From the NCBI RefSeq assembly GCF_000023105.1, contig NC_012669.1, forward strand, positions 4,403,025 through 4,467,024: a stretch of DNA of 64,000 nt, given 5' to 3'. This DNA comes from Beutenbergia cavernae DSM 12333 (GTDB lineage Bacteria; Actinomycetota; Actinomycetes; Actinomycetales; Beutenbergiaceae). The notes below the pieces were generated by a model. It had not been told where the DNA came from. It ran no database searches and saw only the letters and a program-made list of their open reading frames with translations. The position numbers and the translations under genes were made by a program. Positions 42,181-50,581 of the stretch are shown one piece after another. The first letter of the stretch is position 1. Each line of letters starts with the position of its first letter.

Positions 42181-42248
42181 CCACTCAGACTCCAGCGGCC
42201 GAGTCAGACCCTCGGGAGGGTCTGACTCGGCCGCTGGAGTCTGACTCG
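42181..42248. repeat. Quadripartite palindromic element (CGAG element 5)
   Basis: A degenerate CCACTCAGA at 42181, CGAGTCAGA at 42200, TCTGACTCG at 42221 and TCTGACTCG at 42240 keep the 9-10-9-12-9-10-9 spacing. The central 30 bases are identical to element 1 (15919-15986), while the spacer arms differ but remain perfectly complementary. It lies just past the copper ATPase stop. Confidence 0.75.
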
Positions 42249-42273
42249 ACGCACGGCCCGCCCGCGGATCGCC

Positions 42274-44607
42274 TCAGCGGGCGCCGGCGCCGTCGGTCGC
42301 ACGCGACGCGAAGGACCGCAGCCGCAGGCTGTTGCCCACCACGAACACGCTGGAGAACGCCATCGCTGCCCCGGCGAGCATCGGGCTCAGCAACCCGAGC
42401 GCCGCGAGCGGGATCGCCGCGGTGTTGTACGCGAACGCCCAGAACAGGTTGCCCTTGATGGTCCCGAGCGTGCGGCGCGAGAGCCGGATGGCGTCGGCCG
42501 CGGCGCGGAGGTCGCCGCGCACGAGCGTGAGGTCGGCCGCCTCGATCGCCACGTCGGTGCCCGTGCCCATGGCGAGGCCGAGGTCGGCCTGAGCGAGCGC
42601 CGCGGCGTCGTTGACACCGTCACCGACCATCGCGACCACCCGACCCTCGGCCTGGAGCGCCGCCACCGCCTCGACCTTGCCCTCCGGCAGGACCTCCGCG
42701 ATCACGCGCTCGATCCCGACCTCCGCGGCAACCTGCTCCGCCACCGCACGGTGGTCGCCGGTGAGCAGCACAGGCGTCAGCCCGAGGATGCGGAACTGGC
42801 GCACGGCCTCAGCGCTCGTCGGCTTCACGGCGTCGGCCACGACCAGGACACCGCGGGCCGCGCCGTCCCATCCGACGACGACGGCGGTGCGTCCGTCGCG
42901 CTCGGCGCTCGCCTGGGCCGCGGCGAGCGCGGGCGGGAGGTCGGCCTCCGGCGTCGTCCCGCCGTCGTCGGACGTACCCTCAGCACCGCCGGTCGCGCGT
43001 CCGGAACCCGCGACGAGCGACGCGCGACCCACCACGACCGCACGCCCCTCCACGGTTCCGCGCACCCCGAGCCCGCCGAGGTTGGTGAAGCCGTCGGGCG
43101 TCGGCAGCTCCCCGACCTCGTCGGCCGCGGCTGACGCGATCGCCCGCGCGATGGGGTGCTCGGAGGCGTGCTCGAGCCCGCCCGCGAGGCGGAGCAGCTC
43201 GGTGCGGTCGACGCCGTCGTCCGCCACGACGGCGGTGAGCGTCATGCGCCCGGTGGTCACCGTGCCGGTCTTGTCGAGCACGATCGTGTCGACGCGCCGC
43301 GTGGACTCGAGCACCTCCGGGCCCTTGATGAGGATCCCCAGCTGGGCGCCGCGCCCCGTCCCGACGAGCAGCGCCGTCGGCGTCGCGAGGCCCAGCGCGC
43401 ACGGGCAGGCGATGATGAGCACGGCGACGGCGGCCGTGAACGCCGCGGTGGCCGGGAAGCCGCCGCCGAGCCACACGCCGAGCGTGCCGACGGCGATCGC
43501 CACGACGATCGGCACGAAGACCCCGGAGATGCGGTCAGCGAGTCGCTGCACTTCGGCCTTGCCCGACTGGGCCGCCTCGACGAGCCGCGCCATCTGGGCG
43601 AGCTGCGTGTCCGAGCCCACCCGCGTGGCCCGCACGACGAGCCGCCCGCCGGCGTTGACCGTCGCGCCGACGACGGCGTCGCCCTCCGTGACCTCGATCG
43701 GCACGGACTCGCCGGTGAGCATCGACTCGTCGACCGCCGACGCGCCGGCGACCACCACGCCGTCCGTCGCGATCTTCTCCCCCGGGCGGACGACGAACTC
43801 GTCGCCCACCACGAGCTGGTCGATGGGGATGCGCGTCTCGGCGCCGCCGCGCAGCACGGCGACCTCCTGTGCGCCGAGCTGCAGGAGGGCCCGGAGCGCC
43901 GCCCCCGCCTGCCGCTTGGACCGCTTCTCGAAGTAGCGGCCCGCCAGCACGAACATCGTGACGCCCGAGGCGACCTCGAGGTAGATGTTGGCGGCGCCGT
44001 CGCTCCGGCCCACGGTGAGCTCGAAACCGTGCGTCATGCCGGGCTCGCCGGCCGTCCCGAGGAACAGGGCGTACAGGGACCAGCCGAACGCGGCGAGCAC
44101 ACCGACCGACACGAGCGTGTCCATCGTCGCCGCACCGTGCCGCAGGTTCAGCCACGCGGCCCGGTGGAACGGCCACGCCGACCACAGCGCCACGGGCGCG
44201 GCCAGCGCCAGCGACGCCCACTGCCAGTACGTGAACTGCCACGCCGGCACCATCGCGAGCACGATCACCGGCACCGAGAGGACGACGGCGCCGACGAGTC
44301 GCTGCCGGAGCGAGGTCAGCTCCGGGTCGGGCCGGTCGGCGTCGTCGTCATCCGCCGTGGCGGACGACGGCGGCACCGGAACCTGCGCCGTGTACCCCGT
44401 CTTCTCGACCTCCGCGATGAGCAGCTGCGGGTCGTAGCCCTCGGGGGCCGTGACCGTGGCCTTCTCCGTCGCGTAGTTCACCGTGGCCTCGACGCCGTCG
44501 AGCCGGTTGAGCTTCTTCTCGATCCGCATCGCGCACGACGCGCACGTCATGCCGCCGACCTCGAGCTCGATCACGCCGGGTGCGCTCTGGAAGGACGCCG
44601 CGGCCAT
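42274..44607 (-). CDS. copA: Copper-exporting P-type ATPase
   Basis: A 777-residue P1B-type ATPase that pumps Cu(I) out of the cytoplasm. An N-terminal metal-binding domain has GMTCASC at 19-25. Eight membrane helices are predicted. Transport motif CPC is at 401-403, phosphorylation motif DKTGT at 445-449, the SEHP motif at 482-485, and the hinge GDGVNDAAA near 660. The gene follows the secreted copper protein gene with a one-base TGATG overlap and is the last gene of an operon that starts at a CsoR-box promoter. Confidence 0.95.
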   Translation of the reverse strand: MAAASFQSAPGVIELEVGGMTCASCAMRIEKKLNRLDGVEATVNYATEKATVTAPEGYDPQLLIAEVEKTGYTAQVPVPPSSATADDDDADRPDPELTSLRQRLVGAVVLSVPVIVLAMVPAWQFTYWQWASLALAAPVALWSAWPFHRAAWLNLRHGAATMDTLVSVGVLAAFGWSLYALFLGTAGEPGMTHGFELTVGRSDGAANIYLEVASGVTMFVLAGRYFEKRSKRQAGAALRALLQLGAQEVAVLRGGAETRIPIDQLVVGDEFVVRPGEKIATDGVVVAGASAVDESMLTGESVPIEVTEGDAVVGATVNAGGRLVVRATRVGSDTQLAQMARLVEAAQSGKAEVQRLADRISGVFVPIVVAIAVGTLGVWLGGGFPATAAFTAAVAVLIIACPCALGLATPTALLVGTGRGAQLGILIKGPEVLESTRRVDTIVLDKTGTVTTGRMTLTAVVADDGVDRTELLRLAGGLEHASEHPIARAIASAAADEVGELPTPDGFTNLGGLGVRGTVEGRAVVVGRASLVAGSGRATGGAEGTSDDGGTTPEADLPPALAAAQASAERDGRTAVVVGWDGAARGVLVVADAVKPTSAEAVRQFRILGLTPVLLTGDHRAVAEQVAAEVGIERVIAEVLPEGKVEAVAALQAEGRVVAMVGDGVNDAAALAQADLGLAMGTGTDVAIEAADLTLVRGDLRAAADAIRLSRRTLGTIKGNLFWAFAYNTAAIPLAALGLLSPMLAGAAMAFSSVFVVGNSLRLRSFASRATDGAGAR

Positions 44608-45680
44608 CAGTGCTCGCCGCCGTCGGTGCTGTCCTCGTTGCCGTCGTCGCTGCTCTCCGGGGCGTGGTGGTCAGCCGCCGCATCGAGCACGAACGCGGCC
44701 GTGTGCACCTCGCCGTCGACCTGGAAGTCCAGGTAGAGGAGGTAGCGGCCCGGCGTCGGCGCCTGCGTGGCGAAGACCACCTCCGGGCCGGACACGTCGC
44801 CGGCAGCCGGCTCGGCGCCCTCCGGGTGGACGTGCAGGTAGGCGAGATCGCCCTGGCGCAGCGCGACGAGGTGACCGAACGCGCCGAGGTACGGCTCGAG
44901 CGTCGTCACGTCCTCGCCGGCCCGGGTGATGGTCGCGGTGAGGGTGGAGTCGGCGCCCGCGAGGAGCTCGCCGTCGAGCGTCACGTCGAACCCGTCCACC
45001 GACGTGGTCGTCCGTACGGTCGTGGCGGGCGACGGCGTCGCGGCGCCTTCCACGTCGACGCTGCGGGTCAGCGTCACGTCCGGCGGGTCGTCCGCTGCGC
45101 CGTCGGCCGGCACGAAGTCGGCGAACACGCGGTAGGTGCCCGGCTCGTCCCACGTCCAGGGGATCGTCCAGGTGCCGTCGTCGGACATCTCCGGGTGGAC
45201 GTGCCGGAACTCGCTCCCGTCCGAGCGCACCACGATGAGGTGCAGGCGCTTCTCGTGCGACTCGGCGAACGCCGTCAGGGGGTGGCCGTCGCCGCCGTCG
45301 ACCCGGAACGACAGGTCGCCGGCCTCGCCGACGCCGCCGGGCGCCGTCACCTCGCTGAGCACGTAGCCGTCCTGCTCGAGCGACAGCCCGCGGACCGGTT
45401 CGCCGTGCCCGCCGGAGGCGCCGTCGTCGTGCGTCCCGCCGGCCTCGGCTGCGCCGTCCTCGTGGCTGGCCTCGTCGTCCGGCGCCGGTGCCGCTGGGTC
45501 CTCGGTGCTCGTCATGTCGTCCTCGTGGCTCATGTCGTCGCCGGCCTCGCGGGTCTCGTCGGTGTCTGCCCACCCCGCCGCGGCGTCGTCGGGGATCACT
45601 GCGGACCCGACCGCGAACGTCGCGGCGAAGATCGCCGCCAGCCCGGCGCCGAACAGCCCGAGCCTCGTGGGTGTCCTCAT
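44607..45680 (-). CDS. Secreted acidic, His-rich protein of the copper operon
   Basis: A 357-residue protein with an N-terminal signal or anchor ([21 protein letters not shown]). An acidic linker rich in Asp, Glu, Met and His ([23 protein letters not shown]) may bind copper. Two beta-sandwich-like repeats follow, marked by [12 protein letters not shown] and [13 protein letters not shown], and it ends with [12 protein letters not shown]. The family is common in actinobacterial copper operons but has no fixed name. It is coupled by ATGA to copZ and by one base to copA. It probably holds or buffers copper outside the membrane. Confidence 0.8.
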   Translation of the reverse strand: MRTPTRLGLFGAGLAAIFAATFAVGSAVIPDDAAAGWADTDETREAGDDMSHEDDMTSTEDPAAPAPDDEASHEDGAAEAGGTHDDGASGGHGEPVRGLSLEQDGYVLSEVTAPGGVGEAGDLSFRVDGGDGHPLTAFAESHEKRLHLIVVRSDGSEFRHVHPEMSDDGTWTIPWTWDEPGTYRVFADFVPADGAADDPPDVTLTRSVDVEGAATPSPATTVRTTTSVDGFDVTLDGELLAGADSTLTATITRAGEDVTTLEPYLGAFGHLVALRQGDLAYLHVHPEGAEPAAGDVSGPEVVFATQAPTPGRYLLYLDFQVDGEVHTAAFVLDAAADHHAPESSDDGNEDSTDGGEH

Positions 45681-45889
45681 TCCGCACGCTCCGCGGAGTA
45701 GCCGGCCTCGTCGACGGCGGCGAGGACGGCGTCGTCGGCCAGGATCGCCTCGGCGACGACGACGAGCCGTCCGGTCACCGCCGACACCTCCACGCGCGTG
45801 ACGCCGGGGAGGGTGGCGACCTCGCCGTGCACGGCGCTCTCGCAGTGGCCGCACGTCATCCCGGTCACCTGGTAGGTCTGCGTCGACAT
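45677..45889 (-). CDS. copZ: CopZ-type copper chaperone (HMA domain)
   Basis: A 70-residue single HMA domain with the copper-binding motif MTCGHC, cysteines at 13 and 16. It would carry Cu(I) to CopA. The start at 45889 has GAGAGGA seven bases upstream. It is the first gene of the minus-strand copper operon, directly downstream of a CsoR box. Confidence 0.92.
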   Translation of the reverse strand: MSTQTYQVTGMTCGHCESAVHGEVATLPGVTRVEVSAVTGRLVVVAEAILADDAVLAAVDEAGYSAERAE

Positions 45890-45910
45890 GTCGGATCCTC
45901 TCCCCATCGG

Positions 45911-45927
45911 ATACCCCCTCGGGGTAC
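45911..45927. promoter_or_regulatory. CsoR operator 1
   Basis: ATACCCC-CTC-GGGGTAC, a CsoR box with one mismatch in the outer base, lies 22 bases before the copZ start. Copper-free CsoR would block the copZ-copA operon here. Confidence 0.75.
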
Positions 45928-45944
45928 TGGTCGTGAGTCAACGT

Positions 45945-45961
45945 ATACCCCTCGGGGGTAT
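45945..45961. promoter_or_regulatory. CsoR operator 2
   Basis: ATACCCC-TCG-GGGGTAT is a perfect inverted repeat of the CsoR type. Its centre is 34 bp from operator 1, about three helical turns, so the two could be bound on one face of the DNA. Confidence 0.8.
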
Positions 45962-46013
45962 GAGGCAAGCGATCCGCCGAGAAGAAGCCCGGCCGCCGTC
46001 GTCGCCTCGAATG

Positions 46014-46030
46014 ATACCCCTGTGGGGTAT
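46014..46030. promoter_or_regulatory. CsoR operator 3 (csoR promoter)
   Basis: ATACCCC-TGT-GGGGTAT is a perfect CsoR box 27 bases before the csoR start and indicates autoregulation. Confidence 0.85.
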
Positions 46031-46057
46031 GCTTCTCCACAGACGAGAGGAGCTCCC

Positions 46058-46339
46058 ATGCCCGGCTACAGCGGAACCAAGGCGGACTACGCCAAGCGCA
46101 TGCGTCGCATCGAGGGTCAGGTCCGCGGGATCGCGCGGATGATCGACGAGGACGAGTACTGCATCGACGTCCTCACCCAGGTGTCGGCAGTGACCAAGGC
46201 GCTCCAGGCGGTGAGCCTCGGACTGCTCGAGGACCACCTCGGCCACTGCGTCGTCGACGCCGCGCGCGCGGGCGACGAGGAGGGCGACGCGAAGGTCCGC
46301 GAGGCGGCCGACGCGATCGCGCGGCTCGTCCGCAGCTGA
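46058..46339 (+). CDS. csoR: Copper-sensing repressor CsoR
   Basis: A 93-residue all-helical CsoR. The Cu(I)-binding triad is intact: Cys35 in DEYCIDVL, His60 and Cys64 in EDHLGHCV, matching the Cys-His-Cys set of mycobacterial CsoR. GAGAGGAG lies six bases before the ATG. It is divergent from the copZ-copA operon and has its own perfect operator. A second HMA chaperone gene follows after a hairpin. Confidence 0.96.
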   Translation: MPGYSGTKADYAKRMRRIEGQVRGIARMIDEDEYCIDVLTQVSAVTKALQAVSLGLLEDHLGHCVVDAARAGDEEGDAKVREAADAIARLVRS

Positions 46340-46368
46340 ACGACCCGAATCGCCTGCAGCCCGCGGAG

Positions 46369-46395
46369 GATTCGTTGCCGTCGCGGCGACGAATC
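46369..46395 (+). promoter_or_regulatory. Hairpin between csoR and the second HMA gene
   Basis: GATTCGTTGCCG (46369-46380) pairs with CGGCGACGAATC (46384-46395) at 11 of 12 positions with a TCG loop. No T-run follows. It may partly terminate csoR transcripts or set the ratio of the two genes. Confidence 0.45.
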
Positions 46396-46434
46396 GTCCA
46401 CGGCGGGCCCACCCCACGACCCAAGGAGCCCCTG

Positions 46435-46833
46435 ATGCCCACCACCCTCACCACGCTCGACGTCACCGGCATGACCTGTGGTCACTGCGTGTCCGCGGTC
46501 ACGAACGAGCTGGAGACGGTCGACGGCGTGCAGAGCGTCACGGTCGAGCTGCACGCCGGCGGTACGTCCGAGGTCACGGTTCTCTCGCACGCACCGCTCG
46601 CGGAGGACGCGCTGCGCGCCGCGATCGACGAGGCCGGGTACGACGTCACCGGCGTGCGCGCCCACGGCGAGGCCGAGGAGTGGGCCGAGGAAGGCCACGC
46701 GCAGCAGACCGCCGACGACGCCGCTGCGGGCAGCGCGGGTGTGCCCGCCTCGGGCGGTGGGTGCGGCTGCGGCTGCGGGACGGCGTCCGACGCCGGCCCG
46801 AACGTCGTCGAGATCGGGAAGCGCCCCAGCTGA
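46435..46833 (+). CDS. HMA-domain copper chaperone with Cys-rich CGCGCG tail
   Basis: A 132-residue protein. The first 70 residues are an HMA domain with MTCGHC (Cys15, Cys18). A charged linker (EAEEWAEEGHAQQ) leads to a tail with GGGCGCGCG at about 108-116, a cluster of three cysteines that could bind extra metal. The ATG at 46435 has AAGGAG seven bases upstream. It follows csoR in the same direction and is probably copper-induced. A fused Cys-rich tail is not usual for CopZ. Confidence 0.88.
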   Translation: MPTTLTTLDVTGMTCGHCVSAVTNELETVDGVQSVTVELHAGGTSEVTVLSHAPLAEDALRAAIDEAGYDVTGVRAHGEAEEWAEEGHAQQTADDAAAGSAGVPASGGGCGCGCGTASDAGPNVVEIGKRPS

Positions 46834-46835
46834 CG

Positions 46836-47130
46836 ACCGTGTGGTTCGTCCCGCGAATAGCCACCACAGGGGAACACCCACACGGTGACCAGCCAGAGGC
46901 CCGAGCACCGTGTCGTTGTTCCCCCGAACGACCCCTTCCCGGGAACAACCACACGGTGACCCCGGCGTCACGGCGACCGTGTGGTTCGTCCCGCGAATAG
47001 CCACCACAGGGGAACACCCACACGGTGACCAGCCAGAGGCCCGAGTACCGTGTCGTTCGTCCCCCGAACGACCTCTTCGGGGGAACAACCACACGGTGAC
47101 CCCGGCGCCACGGGGGAACCACCTCACGGT
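46836..47130 (+). repeat. Hairpin array 1: four 51-bp palindromes plus a half unit
   Basis: Units at 46836-46886, 46907-46957, 46976-47026 and 47047-47097 each start ACCGTGT and end CACACGGT, with arms of 17 bases around a 17-base loop. Units 1 and 3 are nearly identical, as are 2 and 4, giving a 140-bp higher-order repeat. The joining segments (GACC..) are conserved too. A lone right arm lies at 47112-47130. The array fills the 307 bases between the HMA gene and the 3' end of the AbiEi-like gene. Confidence 0.85.
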
Positions 47131-47140
47131 AGGTGCCCAG

Positions 47141-48094
47141 TCACGCGCCCCGACGCCGACGCGATCGCAGGAACTCCTTCACCTCCGCGGGGATCACACC
47201 CGTCCACACGTCCGCCGGGTCGTACCGGAGAACTGTCGCCTCGCCCGAGATCGTGAGGCCGTTCTGCCGACGTTGGTCCTTGCGCCGGGCACGGCGTGCA
47301 GCGTGAGCATCCTCGCCCTCGATCTCGGCGAGCAGCCAGGTCCTGGGGTCGATCTGCCACCCGAGATCGCCGCGGGCGCGCCGGCCGTCGGGAAGGACCA
47401 TCGGGACCTGGAGCTCGTCGGGAGCGATCCCGGCGTCGTGACACTCGAGCCGGGCGAACGTCTCGTACGTCGACTCGGACCTGGCGTCCACGAGGTCCCA
47501 CCACCCTGCGGCTCGGCTGGCGCCTCGACGGTGGCGGACGACGTCGCGCACCTTGGCGATGTCAGCGCCGTCGATGCGCTCCAGGTTGAGTGCGGAGTCG
47601 AGCAGAGCGACGGCGTGGTCACGATCGAGCTCCGGGATCGCCTGTGCGAGTGCGAGGCCAACGGGAGCTACCGCATACCCCTCGCCGGTTCGCGTGACCC
47701 GCGGGACGGTGAAACGGCGCACGCGGATTCCGTCGCGGGACAGTCGGCTGTCGCCGCTCGGGAGCGCTACCTGCGGGAGAGAGCGAAGCGGCAGACCCCA
47801 GAGGCCGTGCAGCGCGAGCGCAGACGTCCCCACCGCCACCGCTTCCGGGCCATAGGCGAGCAGGCCGAGCACCGCACCGCGTCTCCGGCGCCATCCGGGG
47901 TCCATGTCGACCGCCGCACCGGGTGCAAGGTCGTACACCCCACGCGTCGGGCGCACCCAATCACCACGTGCCACGCGGACGGCGCGGGCGTTCCTGGTGA
48001 TCCCGGCCGCCTCGCACTGCGCCGTCGTCACCAGGCCGAACTGCAGCCGGGCCGCATCGAGCAACGCCTGCGGAGTGGGAGCGAGCGTGCGCAC
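47141..48094 (-). CDS. AbiEi-like winged-helix protein with DUF559 nuclease-like domain
   Basis: A 317-residue protein. The N-terminal part (LDAARLQFGLVTTAQCEAAGI, then WVRPTRGVY) matches the AbiEi-type winged helix of type IV antitoxin-like proteins. The C-terminal part (RARGDLGW, then LLAEIEGEDAHAARRARRKDQRRQNGL and VLRYD) resembles the DUF559 fold, related to very short patch repair and PD-(D/E)XK nucleases. No AbiEii toxin partner is adjacent. The GTG start at 48094 is placed by family fit; no strong ribosome site is seen. Two arrays of the same hairpin type flank it, one on each side. Function is unknown; DNA binding is likely. Confidence 0.8.
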   Translation of the reverse strand: MRTLAPTPQALLDAARLQFGLVTTAQCEAAGITRNARAVRVARGDWVRPTRGVYDLAPGAAVDMDPGWRRRRGAVLGLLAYGPEAVAVGTSALALHGLWGLPLRSLPQVALPSGDSRLSRDGIRVRRFTVPRVTRTGEGYAVAPVGLALAQAIPELDRDHAVALLDSALNLERIDGADIAKVRDVVRHRRGASRAAGWWDLVDARSESTYETFARLECHDAGIAPDELQVPMVLPDGRRARGDLGWQIDPRTWLLAEIEGEDAHAARRARRKDQRRQNGLTISGEATVLRYDPADVWTGVIPAEVKEFLRSRRRRGA

Positions 48095-48202
48095 CCCACG
48101 AGGAGACCACCTCCGTCGGACTCCGCGACGTCCAGGTGTGGACAGCCGCTCACACCCGGCCCTGTCCGCGCCCTGGGGACAACCGGTGCGACGCCGGCAC
48201 CG

Positions 48203-48487
48203 ACCGTGCCGAACCTCCCCTGAACGACCACCCTCGCGGGAGCAACCACACGGCGACCCAGGCAAGGACCCGACGATCGTGTGGTTCGTCCCCCGAACCG
48301 TCCCTCCAGAGGAAGAACCACACGGCGACCCAGGCACAGACCCGGCGTCACCGCCACCGTGCGGTTCGTCCCCCGAACCGGCCTCTCCGGGGGAACAACC
48401 ACACGGCGACCCAGGCAGAGACCCGGCGTCACCGCCACCGCGTGGTTCGTCCCCCGAACCGCCCTTCCAGGGGAACAACCACACGAT
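48203..48487 (+). repeat. Hairpin array 2: four 51-52 bp palindromes
   Basis: Units at 48203-48254, 48276-48326, 48356-48407 and 48437-48487 share the arms of array 1 (ACCGTGTGGTTCGTCCC type on the left, GGGAACAACCACACGG type on the right). The period is 73-81 bp with conserved linkers containing GACCCAGGCA. The array lies in the 428-bp region upstream of the AbiEi-like gene start, in the same orientation as array 1. Nothing else is recognised in that gap. Confidence 0.85.
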
Positions 48488-48522
48488 CGACCGGGCTCCA
48501 GCGATGCGGCCCGGAGGGCCCG

Positions 48523-49323
48523 TCAGCGGAAGCGGCGCCCCTCGTCGCGCCGGTACGCCCACACCACGAACACCGCGAACAGCACGGTCCACCCGAGGAG
48601 CACAGGCAGGGCGAGGCCGTAGGCCGGTTCCCCGGACGTCACCTGCACCAGCAGGTCCCGCCCGGCCCGCGAGGGCAGCGCCTGCGAGAACGCGTCGAGC
48701 CACCCCGGGAACATCTGCGGCGGCAGGAACAGCCCACCGGCGAACGCCAGCGGGAACAGGACCACCTGCACGACGGCGATCGCCGCCTTCGAGGGCAGCG
48801 AGTACCCGATCCCGAGCCCCAGCATCGTGAACGGGATCGCGAGCGCGAGGATCGTCAGGACGCTCACCAGCAGCCGCGACCAGGACAGGGTCGCCGCCGT
48901 GAGGATCCACCCCGCCAGCACCAGCGGCAGCAGCCCGAGCGCCGCGAAGATCAGCCCGTTCGCCACCCGCCCGATCATCTGGGCGGACGCCCCGGCCGGC
49001 AGCGTCCGCATGTACGGGTCGAACGGCCGGTCGCGGTCCTCCGCGACGCCGGTGCCGTACGTGAACAGGCACGTCGCCATGATCGAGAACATCCCGAGCT
49101 GCGCGACGGCGGCCGTCGCAAAGACCGGGTTCTGCGCCACCGCCTGGTTCGGCACGACGAAGAACACCATCGCCAGCGTCGGGAACATCATCGTGCCGAT
49201 GACGGCGATCGGGATGCGGATCGCCTCAAGGAACTGGTACTTGGCGTGCAGCAGCCCCAGGCGGAGCGCCGAACGCGGAGGGCGAGCCGGTCGGACCGGC
49301 ACAGAGGCAGTGGCGGCGGTCAT
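48523..49323 (-). CDS. ABC-2 type transporter permease
   Basis: A 266-residue membrane protein with six predicted helices, typical of ABC-2 export permeases. The conserved region PLAFAGGLFLPPQMFPGWLDAFSQALPSR-like segment before the last helix is present (GGLFLPPQMFPGWL). It overlaps the ATPase gene by ATGA and is the last gene of a four-gene operon. It would form the membrane part of an exporter for an antibiotic, lipid or other hydrophobic compound; the substrate is unknown. Confidence 0.9.
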   Translation of the reverse strand: MTAATASVPVRPARPPRSALRLGLLHAKYQFLEAIRIPIAVIGTMMFPTLAMVFFVVPNQAVAQNPVFATAAVAQLGMFSIMATCLFTYGTGVAEDRDRPFDPYMRTLPAGASAQMIGRVANGLIFAALGLLPLVLAGWILTAATLSWSRLLVSVLTILALAIPFTMLGLGIGYSLPSKAAIAVVQVVLFPLAFAGGLFLPPQMFPGWLDAFSQALPSRAGRDLLVQVTSGEPAYGLALPVLLGWTVLFAVFVVWAYRRDEGRRFR

Positions 49324-50282
49324 CGGAGTGCTCCCTGGGTCTGGTCGGAGGGGGACGACGACGGCGCAACGTGCGCACCGGAGGAGGCGTCGCCGTCGTC
49401 GTCACTTGCGGTCATGGCGAGGAAGGCTTCCTCCAGGCTGGCGCCGCGGACCTCGAGGCCCGAGAACGTCACGCCCTGAGTGACGAGCGCGCGGATGACG
49501 GCGTCGGAGTCGGTCGTGAGGATCGTCCAGCGGTCGCCGTCGGCGGTCGCGTCGACGACGCCCGGCAGCGCGTCGACGACGGCGCGCGCGTCTCCGGCCA
49601 GGCGGAGCCGGACGTGCCGGGCGGAGACCCGGCCGACGATCGTGGCGAGGTCGTCGTCGGCGAGCACGTGCCCGTGCCCGATGACGACCACCCGCTGAGC
49701 GAGCGCCTCGATCTCCTCGAGGTAGTGGCTCGTGACGACGATCGTGGCGCCGTCGGCGTGGTACTCGCGCACCGCGTCCCACAGCAGGCGCCGCGCCTCG
49801 ACGTCGAGCCCGGTGGTGGGCTCGTCCAGGAGCACCAGCCGAGGCCGACCGACGATGGAGAGCGCGACGGCGAGCCGCCGCTTCTGCCCGCCGGACAGCC
49901 CACCGGTCTGGCGCTGCGCGAGGTCGGCGAGGCCGAACCGGCTCAGCAGCTCGTCCCGCGACATCGGATCCGGGTAGTGCCCGCCCACGAAGTCGACGAC
50001 CTCCCCGACGCGGAGCGTGGGCGGCAGCCCCGTCTCCTGCGGTGTCGTGCCGAGCTGGATGCGGCTCGCCGGGACGCGCGGGTCGGCGCCGAAGATGCGG
50101 ACCGTGCCGGACGTCGTCGGGCGCAGCCCGTTGACCAGGTTGAGCAGCGTGGACTTGCCGGCGCCGTTCGGGCCGAGCAGGCCGACGAGCTCGCCGGCCG
50201 GCACCTCCAGCGAGACGTCGTCGAGCGCGACGACGTCTCCGTAGCGCCGCGTGGCGTGGTCGAGCGAGATGACGGCGGTCAT
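49320..50282 (-). CDS. ABC exporter ATP-binding protein
   Basis: A 320-residue ATPase of the drug/lipid exporter type. Walker A is GPNGAGKST at about residues 36-44, the signature is LSGGQKRR, Walker B is LVLLDEP, and the switch His is in VVTSHYLEE. A C-terminal domain of about 90 residues ends in a Ser/Asp-rich tail. The start at 50282 overlaps the regulator gene. It energises the ABC-2 permease encoded next. Confidence 0.94.
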   Translation of the reverse strand: MTAVISLDHATRRYGDVVALDDVSLEVPAGELVGLLGPNGAGKSTLLNLVNGLRPTTSGTVRIFGADPRVPASRIQLGTTPQETGLPPTLRVGEVVDFVGGHYPDPMSRDELLSRFGLADLAQRQTGGLSGGQKRRLAVALSIVGRPRLVLLDEPTTGLDVEARRLLWDAVREYHADGATIVVTSHYLEEIEALAQRVVVIGHGHVLADDDLATIVGRVSARHVRLRLAGDARAVVDALPGVVDATADGDRWTILTTDSDAVIRALVTQGVTFSGLEVRGASLEEAFLAMTASDDDGDASSGAHVAPSSSPSDQTQGALR

Positions 50283-50581
50283 GAGACGGCTCCCTTGAGC
50301 AGGCTGGTGACGGCGGCCCTGTAGCGCTCGAGCGCGACGCGGCCTTCGGACGTGAGCGCGAGATACGTGACGGGCGTGCGCCGTTCGTGGGTCTTGGTGA
50401 CAGCGACGTACCCGGCGTCCTCGAGCTTGCGGACGTGGGTGGACAGATTCCCGGCGGTCATGTCGAGCTCCTTCTGCACGCGGGGGAACGAGATGCGGTC
50501 CTCGGGGCCGAGCTGGGCGAGGACGACGACCAGTCGCAGCCGCGCCGGAGCGTGGATGACCGGGTCGAGGCCGTCGTTCAT
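50279..50581 (-). CDS. Winged-helix transcriptional regulator (HTH_34)
   Basis: A 100-residue single-domain regulator of the HTH_34 type. FPRVQKELDMTAGNLSTHVRKLEDAGYV is the recognition region, and RRTPVTYLALTSEGR is the wing. Such proteins usually repress an adjacent ABC exporter. It overlaps the membrane protein gene before it and the ATPase gene after it, both as ATGA. An imperfect palindrome at 51263-51281 upstream of the operon is its likely target. Confidence 0.9.
   Translation of the reverse strand: MNDGLDPVIHAPARLRLVVVLAQLGPEDRISFPRVQKELDMTAGNLSTHVRKLEDAGYVAVTKTHERRTPVTYLALTSEGRVALERYRAAVTSLLKGAVS

Noticed and set aside
46836-48487. The two hairpin arrays as a CRISPR locus
   Set aside because: Units are 51-bp palindromes with conserved, not unique, linkers, and there are no cas genes. 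The period is irregular (69-81 bp).
47141-49072. Extension of the AbiEi-like gene upstream through hairpin array 2 to give a 643-codon protein
   Set aside because: The added part simply translates the repeats and the antisense of the ABC-2 permease gene. The family fold begins at the GTG at 48094.
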